NCBI GenBank assembly: GCA_938083445.1
Contig: CALKCP010000003.1
Coordinates: 62,001 to 126,000, forward strand
DNA from: an uncultured Ulvibacter sp.
Lineage (GTDB): Bacteria > Bacteroidota > Bacteroidia > Flavobacteriales > Flavobacteriaceae
DNA length: 64,000 nucleotides
Direction: 5' to 3'
A program made the translations under genes and the position numbers. The notes under the pieces are model-generated. The model had not been told where the DNA came from. It saw only the letters and a program-made list of their open reading frames with translations, and searched no databases. Of the stretch, positions 9,052 through 17,045 are shown one piece after another. Positions within the stretch are counted from its first letter, which is position 1, and each line of letters starts with the position of its first letter.

Positions 9052-10878
9052 ATGAAAATAAAATACATATCCCTGTTTGCTGCCTTATTTATTGCAATGG
9101 TTTCGTTTTCTCAAGATACTGCTGCCGAGGAAGAATTAGACGAAATATTAATTACTTCTAGTAGAATAGATTTGCCATTTTCTGAAAATTCTCGAACCAT
9201 TACTGTGATTACTTCCGAAGATATTAAAAATAGTACCGCAACCAATGTTACAGATTTGCTACAAACTGTTGCGGGAATCGATATTAGAAGAAGAGGAACT
9301 GATGGTATGCAATCAGATATTTATATTCGTGGTGGACAATTTAATCAGACTTTAATTTTAATTGATGGCTTTAAAACGGAAGACCCACAAACTGGACACC
9401 ATACAATGAATATGATGATTCCTATAGAAGATATTGAACGAATTGAAATAATTAAAGGGCCGTCAGCAAGAATATTTGGTCAAAACGCCTTTTCTGGAGC
9501 TGTCAATATTGTAACAAAAAGCAATGTAAAGGAGCAGGTAAAATTGGAGGCAGGAAGCGGTTCATATGGGAAATTGAGCGTAGGGCTTACTGCAGCAACA
9601 AACCTTGAAAAATCAAGTCATTTGGTTAATTTTGAATACAATGGTAGTGATGGATATCGTGAAAATACTGATTTTAAAAACATCAATTATTTTTTAAAAA
9701 GTAGTATTAAAACGAATCATGAACCTATTGATGTAATAGCAACATTCATTGATCGAAAATTCGGGGCGAGTAACTTTTACACCAATAACCCAGTGTATAA
9801 CGAATACGAGGAAACTCAGACAAGTTTGGTTGGGATTTCAACGACTATCCATAAAAACAATTGGACTTTTAAACCAAAATTATATTGGAAGAGAGGGCAA
9901 GATATGTTTGTTTTAAAGAGGGAGGATCCAAGCTTTTCTAGAAACTTTAACGTTACCAATAAAATAACAGCAGAGGTAAATTCTTCTTTGAAATCCTCAC
10001 TAGGAATTACAGGTATTGGACTGGATCTTTCTGAAACTACCTTATCAAGTAATAACCTAGGAAATCAAAATAGAACGGTAGTGAATATGTTTGTGGAACA
10101 TCGTCTTTTATTAGCAAATAACAAATTAGATATTACTCCAGGAGTTTCATTGAGTTATTATTCAGATTTCGATTTTTATGCCTTTCCAGGTGTGGATGTT
10201 GGCTATTCATTTTCCGACAATTTAAAAGTTTATGGGAATATTGGCTATTCTTACCGAGTCCCTACGTATACAGAATTGTACACTAATATTCCAAACTTTC
10301 TATCAGGTAATTCAGCGTTAAATCCTGAAAAGGCACTTGCAGAAGAATTGGGAATAAATTACACGATTAATAGATTAGAATTGACTGGAGCGGTTTTTAG
10401 AAGAGAAGCTAAAGATTTGATAGATTATATCAAAGAAACAGAAGAAAGTCCAATTTTTGTAGCTCAAAACCTAAGAGAGGTAACAACAACTGGTTTTGAA
10501 TTAAATGCAGCGTATAATTTTATTCTTTTTAATAATACTCAAAGAGTTAAATTAGGGTATGCTTTCTTGGAAGACGATTATCATGATACAAATGTTTACG
10601 CTTCAAGATATTTAATAAATACTTCAATAAAGAATCATTTTACAGGGGTTTTTGATTTCACGATTGCTAAAATTATAAAGCCTAGTGTTACCTATAAGTA
10701 TCTGGAGAGACCAGAAGAGTCCTATAGTATTGTAGATGCAAAACTTGCTGCAACCATGAAGTCATTTTCTGTATTTGTAGTATTTAATAATATTTTTGAC
10801 ACAGAATATTATGAAAGGGACAACGTAATTATGCCGCAGCGTAATTTTGAGTTGGGACTGAGTTATATATTTAAATAG
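9052..10878 (+). CDS. TonB-dependent outer-membrane receptor (BtuB/FepA-like size)
   Basis: The 608-residue protein has a signal peptide ending near residue 20 (VSFSQ). An N-terminal plug domain (about 45-155) includes VTDLLQTVAGIDIRRRG and IEIIKGPSARIFGQNAFSGAVNI. A 22-strand-type beta barrel follows, ending in an aromatic terminal strand (GLSYIFK). There is no CarboxypepD-like N-terminal extension, so it is not a SusC-type protein. Size and plug resemble vitamin B12 or siderophore receptors, but no ligand marker or riboswitch is present, so the substrate is unknown. It appears to be a single-gene unit. Confidence 0.9.
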   Translation: MKIKYISLFAALFIAMVSFSQDTAAEEELDEILITSSRIDLPFSENSRTITVITSEDIKNSTATNVTDLLQTVAGIDIRRRGTDGMQSDIYIRGGQFNQTLILIDGFKTEDPQTGHHTMNMMIPIEDIERIEIIKGPSARIFGQNAFSGAVNIVTKSNVKEQVKLEAGSGSYGKLSVGLTAATNLEKSSHLVNFEYNGSDGYRENTDFKNINYFLKSSIKTNHEPIDVIATFIDRKFGASNFYTNNPVYNEYEETQTSLVGISTTIHKNNWTFKPKLYWKRGQDMFVLKREDPSFSRNFNVTNKITAEVNSSLKSSLGITGIGLDLSETTLSSNNLGNQNRTVVNMFVEHRLLLANNKLDITPGVSLSYYSDFDFYAFPGVDVGYSFSDNLKVYGNIGYSYRVPTYTELYTNIPNFLSGNSALNPEKALAEELGINYTINRLELTGAVFRREAKDLIDYIKETEESPIFVAQNLREVTTTGFELNAAYNFILFNNTQRVKLGYAFLEDDYHDTNVYASRYLINTSIKNHFTGVFDFTIAKIIKPSVTYKYLERPEESYSIVDAKLAATMKSFSVFVVFNNIFDTEYYERDNVIMPQRNFELGLSYIFK

Positions 10879-11208
10879 GAATCAATACGCACTTGGTTTA
10901 AAACAGGTCTTCCTATTAGAGTAAATGAATTGCAAGGCCTTTTATAAAATTTTAGAAGTGTTTAAAATAATACAGTTCCAACATAAAAAGCCATACCATA
11001 AATTATAGCATTTATTTTGGAGGAAGTGTCACTTCCTAGTGCTCCAAAACCCCAACAAAAAAAGCACTATTATTTTTATTTTATGCAGATGAATCTTAAC
11101 AGATTTATGAAAAATCCAAACCAATCAATTTTTTATGCTGCTAACTTGTTTTACACTTATATCCTAAGTTAAGATGGTAGATTTAGGTGCCTTTTCGTGT
11201 TTAATACT
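10879..11208. other. Intergenic region between the TonB receptor gene and recX
   Basis: This 330-nt gap contains a decayed small membrane-protein gene on the minus strand (10962-11124). It also holds a compact inverted repeat, 8-bp arms at 11021-11028 and 11030-11037 around one base, flanked by a second pair of 8-nt arms at 11015-11022 and 11042-11049. I see no clear terminator for either neighbour. Confidence 0.5.
10962..11124 (-). pseudogene. Possible remnant of a small membrane protein gene
   Basis: On the minus strand, 10962-11066 reads in one frame as a hydrophobic, Gly/Ala-rich segment (GFGALGSDTSSKINAI, then IYGMAFYVGTVLF) ending at a stop. The upstream frame (from about 11124) reads KIKIIVLFLLGF and would join it if one G were removed from the G4 run at 11049-11053. 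No start codon lies in frame. The pattern suggests a small one- or two-helix membrane protein broken by a 1-nt insertion. It could also be chance, and I do not recognise a family. Confidence 0.3.
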
Positions 11209-11685
11209 TTATCTTATTAACTCTCGGGTCTTATCATAAACTAAAAAGGATTCCCATCCTCTGTATAACAAATAGTCTACGAATTTTTTTCTTTTTTTCT
11301 GAATATTGTTTTCTGAAAGAAGCTGTCTCATCCTTTTTTCGGAAAGTTCGTCAAGTGTTTGAAGATAGTCCTCTTCTGAAATTTCTTGTAGTGCAAGTGT
11401 TATATTGTATTGAGAAATCTCTCTATACTTAAGTTCTCGGACGATACGTGTTTTGCCCCATTTTTTGACCCTGAATTTCCCCCTCGCAAAAGCCTGGGCA
11501 AAGCGTGTTTCATTTAAAAAGTTATGTTGCAAGAGGTGGAAGATAATTTCATCAATAGCTTCAGGAACCATACGCATATCCCGTAATTTTTGATTTACCT
11601 CTTTATGACAGCGTTCTTGATAAGCACAATAGCTTTCAAGGCGTCTTGTAGCTTCAGAAACGGTGTATGTTTTATGTGTATTCAG
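11209..11685 (-). CDS. recX: Regulatory protein RecX (non-AUG start likely)
   Basis: RecX binds RecA filaments and limits RecA activity. From the first in-frame ATG (11577) only 122 residues would be made, lacking the N-terminal RecX repeat. The frame stays open 46 codons further, to a stop at 11716-11718. It encodes a typical flavobacterial RecX N-terminus (KTYTVSEATRRLESYCAYQE), giving about 158 residues, the usual size. No ATG, GTG or TTG lies in that stretch; CTG at 11685 or ATA at 11697 are the only candidate starts. The coordinates here use CTG. Alternatively the real start codon was lost. Confidence 0.85.
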   Translation of the reverse strand: MNTHKTYTVSEATRRLESYCAYQERCHKEVNQKLRDMRMVPEAIDEIIFHLLQHNFLNETRFAQAFARGKFRVKKWGKTRIVRELKYREISQYNITLALQEISEEDYLQTLDELSEKRMRQLLSENNIQKKRKKFVDYLLYRGWESFLVYDKTRELIR

Positions 11686-11749
11686 ATTGTTAAATATGTA
11701 AAAGGTTTCAAAATGCTAATCGATGATTCTTCAATTAGCTATTCTTCAT

Positions 11750-11785
11750 AAAAAAAGCCCCATCAAAATGAATTGAAAGGGCTTT
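11750..11785 (-). terminator. Intrinsic terminator after rng
   Basis: Read on the minus strand, a 7-bp AAAGCCC/GGGCTTT stem (11754-11760 with 11779-11785) is followed by seven T. It lies just downstream of the rng stop codon. Confidence 0.8.
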
Positions 11786-11789
11786 ATTT

Positions 11790-13340
11790 TTAATTAATCT
11801 CTTCACCATTTTTATCGTAAAAATGATATTCAAGATAAGTGTAAGCATCTCTTGGTTCAATTGTGACCCATTTTTTATGCTCCATAAACCATTTGGTTCG
11901 TAAAGAAGGGATGCCCTTTGTTAAATAGGCTGCTATAAAGGGATGTGCGTTTAATGTCACCTTTTTATAGTCTTTGTTGAATAGGCGTTTTACCTCTTCG
12001 TTTATTTTGTCTACCACTCCAATAGGCGCTTCGATTTCTGCGTTTTCTCCATCACCATTACTGGGATTGTCTTCGCGAGTTTTAATATTCATCTCTGGCC
12101 GTACGCGTTGGCGGGTAATTTGTATTAAACCAAACTTAGTTGGCGGTAAAATTTTATGTTTAGCTCTATCGTCTTTCATTTCTTCTCGCATATGATCGAA
12201 AAGTTTTTTTCTATTGGCGGCCGCAGCCATATCAATAAAATCTACAACGATAATACCACCCATATCTCGTAATCTTAGTTGGCGGGCAACTTCTGTAGCC
12301 GCTATAAGATTTACTTCGAGTGCTGTACCTTCTTGTGTTTTCGCTTTATTACTTCGGTTTCCACTGTTCACGTCAATAACGTGCATGGCCTCTGTATGCT
12401 CTATAACAAGATAGGCTCCTCTGCTTCCAGAAACTGTTCTGCCAAAGGATGTTTTAATTTGACGTTCTATCCCAAACTTTTCATAGATTGGAACTTTTGA
12501 ATCGTAAAATTTAACGATGCTCTCTTTATGAGGTGCAATTTCTTGCACATAATCTTTTATTTGTAGGTACAGGGTCTCATCATCTATGTGTATGGCCGAA
12601 AACGAATCGTTGAAAACGTCGCGGATCATAGAAGAACCTCTACTTAATTCACTTAGCACCTTTGAAGGATGGTGCGCTCCTCGTAGCTTTTTACACATCG
12701 CCATCCAGCGATCAGTAAGATTTTGTAAATCTCTGTCCAGTTCTGCTACTTTTTTGCCTTCTGCTACTGTTCGTATGATAACTCCAAATCCTTTAGGTTT
12801 GATGCTTGTAATTAAGCGTTTTAACCTATCTTTTTCTTCTCTTGATTCTATTTTTTGAGAAACAGAAACACGATCTGAAAAAGGAACTAGAACTATATAA
12901 CGTCCGGCTATCGATAGCTCGGAACTAATTCTTGGTCCTTTGGTGGAAATGGGTTCTTTTACAATTTGTACCAGAATTGATTGATTCGATTTGATGGCAT
13001 CATTGAGGCCACCGTGCTTGTCAATCTCTTTTTCTAATGGGAATTCTTTTAAAGAAAAATCTTTAAGCCTACCTGAACTGACACTTTTTATAAATTTCAG
13101 TAAAGTAAGAACTTTTGGCCCTAAGTCATGATAATGCAAAAAGGCATCTTTTTCATAACCTACATTTACAAATGCGGCATTGAGTCCAGGAACAATTTTT
13201 CGGACTTTAGAGAGATAGACATCTCCCACCGAAAACTTGTTGTCCTCTTCTTCTTTATTTAATTCAACTAGTCTTCCATCTTTTAAAAGAGCAAAATCAA
13301 CTTCTCGTGAACTGGATCTTATGAATAATTCGTAGTTCAC
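11790..13340 (-). CDS. rng: Ribonuclease G/E family endoribonuclease
   Basis: The 516-residue protein has an N-terminal S1 RNA-binding domain (about residues 36-125) and an RNase E/G catalytic core with the two metal-binding Asp segments HVIDVNSGNRS and GIIVVDFIDM. The core should cut single-stranded RNA in rRNA maturation and mRNA decay. The C-terminal scaffold of RNase E is absent. The zinc-link CPxC motif after the catalytic core is also absent; the only Cys is in MAMCKK. The start is GTG. A stable hairpin sits 16 nt upstream (13356-13387). Confidence 0.95.
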   Translation of the reverse strand: MNYELFIRSSSREVDFALLKDGRLVELNKEEEDNKFSVGDVYLSKVRKIVPGLNAAFVNVGYEKDAFLHYHDLGPKVLTLLKFIKSVSSGRLKDFSLKEFPLEKEIDKHGGLNDAIKSNQSILVQIVKEPISTKGPRISSELSIAGRYIVLVPFSDRVSVSQKIESREEKDRLKRLITSIKPKGFGVIIRTVAEGKKVAELDRDLQNLTDRWMAMCKKLRGAHHPSKVLSELSRGSSMIRDVFNDSFSAIHIDDETLYLQIKDYVQEIAPHKESIVKFYDSKVPIYEKFGIERQIKTSFGRTVSGSRGAYLVIEHTEAMHVIDVNSGNRSNKAKTQEGTALEVNLIAATEVARQLRLRDMGGIIVVDFIDMAAAANRKKLFDHMREEMKDDRAKHKILPPTKFGLIQITRQRVRPEMNIKTREDNPSNGDGENAEIEAPIGVVDKINEEVKRLFNKDYKKVTLNAHPFIAAYLTKGIPSLRTKWFMEHKKWVTIEPRDAYTYLEYHFYDKNGEEIN

Positions 13341-13355
13341 TTGTTATTAATTTAT

Positions 13356-13387
13356 ATCCATCTCAAACTCATTTGAGACAGATGGAT
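13356..13387 (-). promoter_or_regulatory. Hairpin in the 5' region of rng
   Basis: Two 6-bp stem blocks (13356-13361 with 13382-13387, and 13362-13367 with 13372-13377) stack with a 4-nt bulge (13378-13381) and a 4-nt loop. No T tract follows on the minus strand, so it is not a normal terminator. It lies 16 nt before the rng GTG start and could be a leader structure. Confidence 0.5.
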
Positions 13388-13528
13388 TAAACAATAATTT
13401 TTCAAAGAGTTTTTTGTTGTTCACTTTAATATGAACGATTTAAACTCGTCGAAATTATAGTTTTATAGAATTATAAAACAATATAATTTCATTTTCAAAG
13501 AACGTTTTACTGGTATTCTAAAATTAAG

Positions 13529-13552
13529 AAAAAATAGTGAAAACTATTTTTT
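13529..13552 (-). terminator. AT-rich terminator overlapping the end of the 29-residue gene
   Basis: Perfect 10-bp arms (13529-13538 with 13543-13552) have a 4-nt loop. On the minus strand the left arm is the final AAA AAA TAG of the small gene and the right arm ends in six T. Stability is low because nearly all pairs are A-T. Confidence 0.45.
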
Positions 13553-13633
13553 CTTGTGGCGGTTAGCGCGTCTTCTTTTCTTACGCTTGTGAGTTGCTAC
13601 CTTATGTCTTTTTCTTTTCTTACCACTTGGCAT
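13544..13633 (-). CDS. 29-residue Lys/Arg-rich protein, AURKAIP1/COX24 (mS38/bS22-like) type
   Basis: This tiny gene encodes 29 residues beginning MPSGKKRKRHKVATHKRKK, and 20 of the 29 are Lys, Arg or His. The sequence matches the short basic domain annotated in Bacteroidota as AURKAIP1/COX24, related to the C-terminus of mitochondrial mS38 and to mycobacterial bS22. A ribosomal small-subunit role is therefore likely but inferred. It lies between HU and rng on the same strand, 49 nt after the HU stop. Confidence 0.85.
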   Translation of the reverse strand: MPSGKKRKRHKVATHKRKKRRRANRHKKK

Positions 13634-13682
13634 ATAGAACTTATTTAAAGGTTACGATATAAACCGTAACGGATTATTATTA

Positions 13683-13973
13683 TTATTTTACTTCTACTTT
13701 AGACTTAACTCCTTCAACAAAAACTTTTGCCGGTTTAAAAGCCGGTATGTTGTGTGCAGGGATTTTTATTGTAGTATTTTTTGAAATGTTTCTTCCTGTT
13801 TTTTCTGCTCTGGTCTTCACAATAAAACTTCCAAAACCACGAAGGTAAACGTTGTCTCCACCTTCTAATGAAGTTTTTACCTCGGCCATAAATGTTTCAA
13901 CGGTAGCTTGTACATCTCCTTTTTCCATTCCTAATTTATCGGAAATTTTTGCTACTATATCTGCTTTTGTCAT
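13683..13973 (-). CDS. HU-family DNA-binding protein
   Basis: This 96-residue histone-like protein bends and compacts DNA as a dimer. The N-terminal helices (MTKADIVAKISDKLG) are followed by the conserved FGSF turn (LRGFGSFIVKTR) and the beta-arm with GRNISKNTTIKIPA. The C-terminal helix begins PAFKPAKVF. The sequence is a canonical single-domain HU. A -7 promoter box lies at 14024-14031, giving a leader of about 45 nt. It is divergent from mutY. Confidence 0.96.
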   Translation of the reverse strand: MTKADIVAKISDKLGMEKGDVQATVETFMAEVKTSLEGGDNVYLRGFGSFIVKTRAEKTGRNISKNTTIKIPAHNIPAFKPAKVFVEGVKSKVEVK

Positions 13974-14023
13974 GCTGTATTCCTTTTAATAGATTTTTGG
14001 TATAATTTTATTTTTTAAGATGG

Positions 14024-14031
14024 CAAATATA
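14024..14031 (-). promoter_or_regulatory. HU gene -7 promoter box
   Basis: On the minus strand this is TATATTTG, an exact TAnnTTTG match 50 nt upstream of the HU ATG. It forms a divergent promoter pair with the mutY box at 14090. Confidence 0.5.
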
Positions 14032-14089
14032 TGAATTTTAAAATCAATAAATCAAGCCTTAATCTATTAAAATATAATTAGATATAGGT

Positions 14090-14097
14090 TACTTTTG
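14090..14097 (+). promoter_or_regulatory. mutY -7 promoter box
   Basis: TACTTTTG matches TAnnTTTG exactly. Only 4 nt separate it from the ATG at 14102, so the mRNA is likely leaderless or nearly so. Confidence 0.45.
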
Positions 14098-14101
14098 ATT
14101 G

Positions 14102-15190
14102 ATGATCAAAAATAGCTCCTTTTTTCATAAAAAACTAATAACGTGGTATTTACGTAATAAACGAGATCTTCCTTGGAGAAGTACAAGAAATCCGTATTTT
14201 ATTTGGCTTTCTGAAATAATACTTCAGCAAACACGGGTGGTTCAGGGCATACCCTATTATGAGAAATTTATTAAAGAATTTCCTAAAATTGAGGATCTAG
14301 CCGAGGCTTCTGAGGAACGTATTTTAAAACTTTGGCAAGGACTTGGCTACTACTCAAGAGCTAGAAATCTTCATTTTTCAGCCAAACTTGTGGCTTTTGA
14401 ATACGGTGGAATCTTTCCAACGAGTTACAAAGAACTATTGAATTTAAAAGGAGTTGGCGATTATACAGCGAGCGCAATAGCCTCCTTCTGCTATGACGAG
14501 GTTACTGCAGTTGTTGATGGAAATGTATATCGAGTTCTGGCACGCTATTTTGGCATAGATACACCGATTAATAGTACAAAAGGAATGCAGGAGTTTAAGT
14601 TGTTGGCACAGCAGCTTATAGATAGTGCGCAGCCTGGAACCTATAATCAAGCTATTATGGAATTCGGGGCGACCCATTGCCTTCCTCAAAACCCAGATTG
14701 TACTAGTTGTATTTTTAATGATTCGTGTGTGGCTTTGTCTACTAAGATGGTAGGCTTATTGCCTGTTAAATTGAAAAAAGCGAAAGTTAGAAAACGCTTT
14801 TTTAATTATATAGTGGTTCGTTCTCTAGACCACCACACTGTTTTACAGCAAAGAACATCAAAAGGAATTTGGAGGCAGTTGTTTGAATTCCCTTTAATTG
14901 AAAGTGATGCAGATATGGATATTCTGGAGCTTGTTAAGGACGATACGTATGCGCAACTAGCAGCAGAATTGCAGCTAGAGTCTTTAAGCCTATTCAATGA
15001 AAAAGTGATTATTCATAAATTGTCACATCAGCACTTACATACTCGATTTTGGATTGCAGAGGCAAAAGATATTTCTGTAGCGAGGGCTCATTTGGATTTA
15101 GAGAGAATTCCGATAGAAGGTCTTCATAATTACGCAGTTCCTGTTTTAATAGAAAATTTTATTTCCGAGTTTTCAGTTTTTAAAATCTGA
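14102..15190 (+). CDS. mutY: A/G-specific adenine DNA glycosylase
   Basis: MutY removes adenine mispaired with 8-oxoguanine. The 362-residue protein has the helix-hairpin-helix LKGVGDYTASAIASF with the catalytic Asp in AVVDGNV. The iron-sulfur cluster loop is C-x6-C-x2-C-x5-C (CLPQNPDCTSCIFNDSC). The C-terminal NUDIX-like 8-oxoG recognition domain is present (about 230-362). I chose ATG at 14102; a TTG lies directly before it at 14099. It is the first gene of a run with ssb, gldE and gldD, an order I recall from other Flavobacteriia. Confidence 0.96.
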   Translation: MIKNSSFFHKKLITWYLRNKRDLPWRSTRNPYFIWLSEIILQQTRVVQGIPYYEKFIKEFPKIEDLAEASEERILKLWQGLGYYSRARNLHFSAKLVAFEYGGIFPTSYKELLNLKGVGDYTASAIASFCYDEVTAVVDGNVYRVLARYFGIDTPINSTKGMQEFKLLAQQLIDSAQPGTYNQAIMEFGATHCLPQNPDCTSCIFNDSCVALSTKMVGLLPVKLKKAKVRKRFFNYIVVRSLDHHTVLQQRTSKGIWRQLFEFPLIESDADMDILELVKDDTYAQLAAELQLESLSLFNEKVIIHKLSHQHLHTRFWIAEAKDISVARAHLDLERIPIEGLHNYAVPVLIENFISEFSVFKI

Positions 15191-15219
15191 AAAAAGACCT
15201 ATCTTTAATGTGCAAAAAT

Positions 15220-15227
15220 TACCTTTG
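15220..15227 (+). promoter_or_regulatory. ssb -7 promoter box
   Basis: TACCTTTG matches TAnnTTTG exactly, 31 nt before the ssb ATG at 15258. It suggests ssb-gldE-gldD can be transcribed separately from mutY. Confidence 0.5.
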
Positions 15228-15257
15228 CAAAAATAATTGTAACAATCGATTGAAATT

Positions 15258-15716
15258 ATGAGCGGTACCGTAAACAAGGTTATATTAATAGGACATACAG
15301 GTGATCAGGTTAAAATGCATTATTTTGAAGGAGGTGGGAGTATAGGCAGATTTCCACTCGCCACCAATGAAACCTATACCAACCGTACAACTGGCGAAAA
15401 AGTAAGCAATACGGAGTGGCATAATGTTGTTGTTCGAAATAAAGCTGCTGAAGTATGCGAAAAATATTTGAATAAGGGTGACAAGTTATATATTGAAGGG
15501 CGATTAAAAACTCGGAAATGGCAAGATGATACCGGAAATGATAGGTATAGCACGGAAATTCAGTGTACAGACTTTACGTTTTTAACGCCAAAGGCTGAGC
15601 AGAATGCAGCGACTGCTACTGGTGCTGCAGGGAGTGTTCCAATTGCTTCAAGTGAGCCAGAGCCAGCGCCAAAACCACAAGGCTCAAATGAGGAGAATGA
15701 CATTGCTCCCTTTTAA
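15258..15716 (+). CDS. ssb: Single-stranded DNA-binding protein
   Basis: SSB coats single-stranded DNA during replication and repair. The 152-residue protein has the OB fold in residues 1-105 (SGTVNKVILIGHTGD; EWHNVVVRNKAAEVCEKYLNKG). A flexible Ala/Pro linker and an acidic tip NEENDIAPF follow, a variant of the DDIPF tail that binds partner proteins. It lies between mutY and gldE. Confidence 0.96.
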   Translation: MSGTVNKVILIGHTGDQVKMHYFEGGGSIGRFPLATNETYTNRTTGEKVSNTEWHNVVVRNKAAEVCEKYLNKGDKLYIEGRLKTRKWQDDTGNDRYSTEIQCTDFTFLTPKAEQNAATATGAAGSVPIASSEPEPAPKPQGSNEENDIAPF

Positions 15717-15736
15717 TATTCATTAAATCAAACATT

Positions 15737-17044
15737 TTGGATATAGAGCCTCCCAGTTTACTTTTTAGCGCTATTATAAGTGTTACTGCAATTACGAGTA
15801 TAGTTATTCTATTTGTGTTGCTATTTTGTTCAGCTTTAATTTCTGGAGCTGAAGTAGCCTTTTTTTCATTGGATGCTGTTGATGTTGAAGAGGATGAGAC
15901 CAAACCTTCAAGAAAGCTGCTTATCATTAAGAAGCTGCTTTCAAAACCTAAAAAGCTTCTAGCCACGATCTTGGTGGCTAATAATTTTATCAATATTGCC
16001 ATTGTTTTACTCTTTGATTCTCTTACAGCAGTTGTTTTTTCTGGCATTTCAGAAGAGTATCATTTAAGGTTCATCGTAGAGGTTGGTGTAGTCACTTTTC
16101 TGATACTTTTGTTTGGAGAGATTTTACCTAAAATATACGCAAGCCGAAATAAACTTAAATTTGCAAAAATGATGTCCTATCCATTAAATGTAATGGACAC
16201 TATATTCGCTCCAGTAAGTCTTCCAATGCGGTCGGTCACCTTGTACATTCACAAAAAATTTGGCAAGCAAAAATCAGATATAAGTGTCGACAGGTTGTCT
16301 CAGGCCTTAGAGCTTGCGGATGAATCGGATACAACGCGCGAGGAACAAAAAATCCTTCAGGGAATAGTGACATTTGGAAATATGGACACCAAGCAGGTAA
16401 TGAAATATCGAATGGATATTTTTGCACTTAGTGAAGCGCTTCGTTTTGAGGAAATCATGCCCGAGATAATAAGAAGGGGCCATTCACGTATTCCAGTTTA
16501 TAAAGAGAATATTGATACCATAACAGGGATTTTATATGTGAAAGACTTGTTGCCGTTTATTGATGAAAAAGAACTCGATTGGCAAAAGTTACTTAGAGCA
16601 CCTTATTTTGTTCCAGAAAATAAAAAACTAGATGATTTGCTTAGTGAATTTAAGCAAATGAAAATGCACTTGGCTATTGTAGTCGATGAATATGGAGGGA
16701 CGAGTGGTTTGATTTCTTTGGATGATATTCTTGAAGAAATAGTTGGAGAGATTAGTGATGAATTTGATGATGAAGACCTTGTTTTTTCAAAATTAGACAA
16801 TCACACCTTTGTTTTTGAAGGCAAGACACCTTTGAAAGATTTTTATCGGGTCATAAAACTCGAAGACCCACAATTATTTGAAGCTGTGAAGGGTGAAGCC
16901 GATACCATAGCGGGATTTTTGTTAGAAATCTCAAGAGGTTTTCCTAAAAAAAATGAAATACTAAAATTCCATAAGTATGCGTTTACAATTGAGGCGTTTG
17001 ACAACAAACGAATCAAACAAATTAAACTTTCAATTGAACCGTAG
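15737..17044 (+). CDS. gldE: Gliding motility-associated protein GldE (CNNM/CorC-type membrane protein)
   Basis: The 435-residue protein has a CNNM-type membrane domain with about four helices in residues 5-185. Two CBS domains follow (about 205-330, with RMDIFAL and VDEYGGTSGLISLDDILEEIVGEI), then a CorC_HlyC domain. GldE is linked to gliding motility and T9SS function and is partly redundant with GldD in F. johnsoniae. The start is TTG. The gldD start lies 1 nt after the gldE stop, so translation is probably coupled. Confidence 0.93.
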   Translation: MDIEPPSLLFSAIISVTAITSIVILFVLLFCSALISGAEVAFFSLDAVDVEEDETKPSRKLLIIKKLLSKPKKLLATILVANNFINIAIVLLFDSLTAVVFSGISEEYHLRFIVEVGVVTFLILLFGEILPKIYASRNKLKFAKMMSYPLNVMDTIFAPVSLPMRSVTLYIHKKFGKQKSDISVDRLSQALELADESDTTREEQKILQGIVTFGNMDTKQVMKYRMDIFALSEALRFEEIMPEIIRRGHSRIPVYKENIDTITGILYVKDLLPFIDEKELDWQKLLRAPYFVPENKKLDDLLSEFKQMKMHLAIVVDEYGGTSGLISLDDILEEIVGEISDEFDDEDLVFSKLDNHTFVFEGKTPLKDFYRVIKLEDPQLFEAVKGEADTIAGFLLEISRGFPKKNEILKFHKYAFTIEAFDNKRIKQIKLSIEP

Positions 17045-17045
17045 T

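Noticed and set aside
12214-12500. Open frames on the + strand inside the rng gene
   Set aside because: They are antisense to a full-length, clearly conserved RNase G gene and show no recognisable protein features.
15616-16047. 143-codon minus-strand open frame across ssb and gldE
   Set aside because: Composition is Ser/Ile/Ala-rich shadow sequence, and it lies opposite two well-supported genes.
16977-17045. A longer GldD start that overlaps gldE
   Set aside because: It would put 23 residues before the lipoprotein signal peptide; ATG 17046 gives a normal lipobox position.
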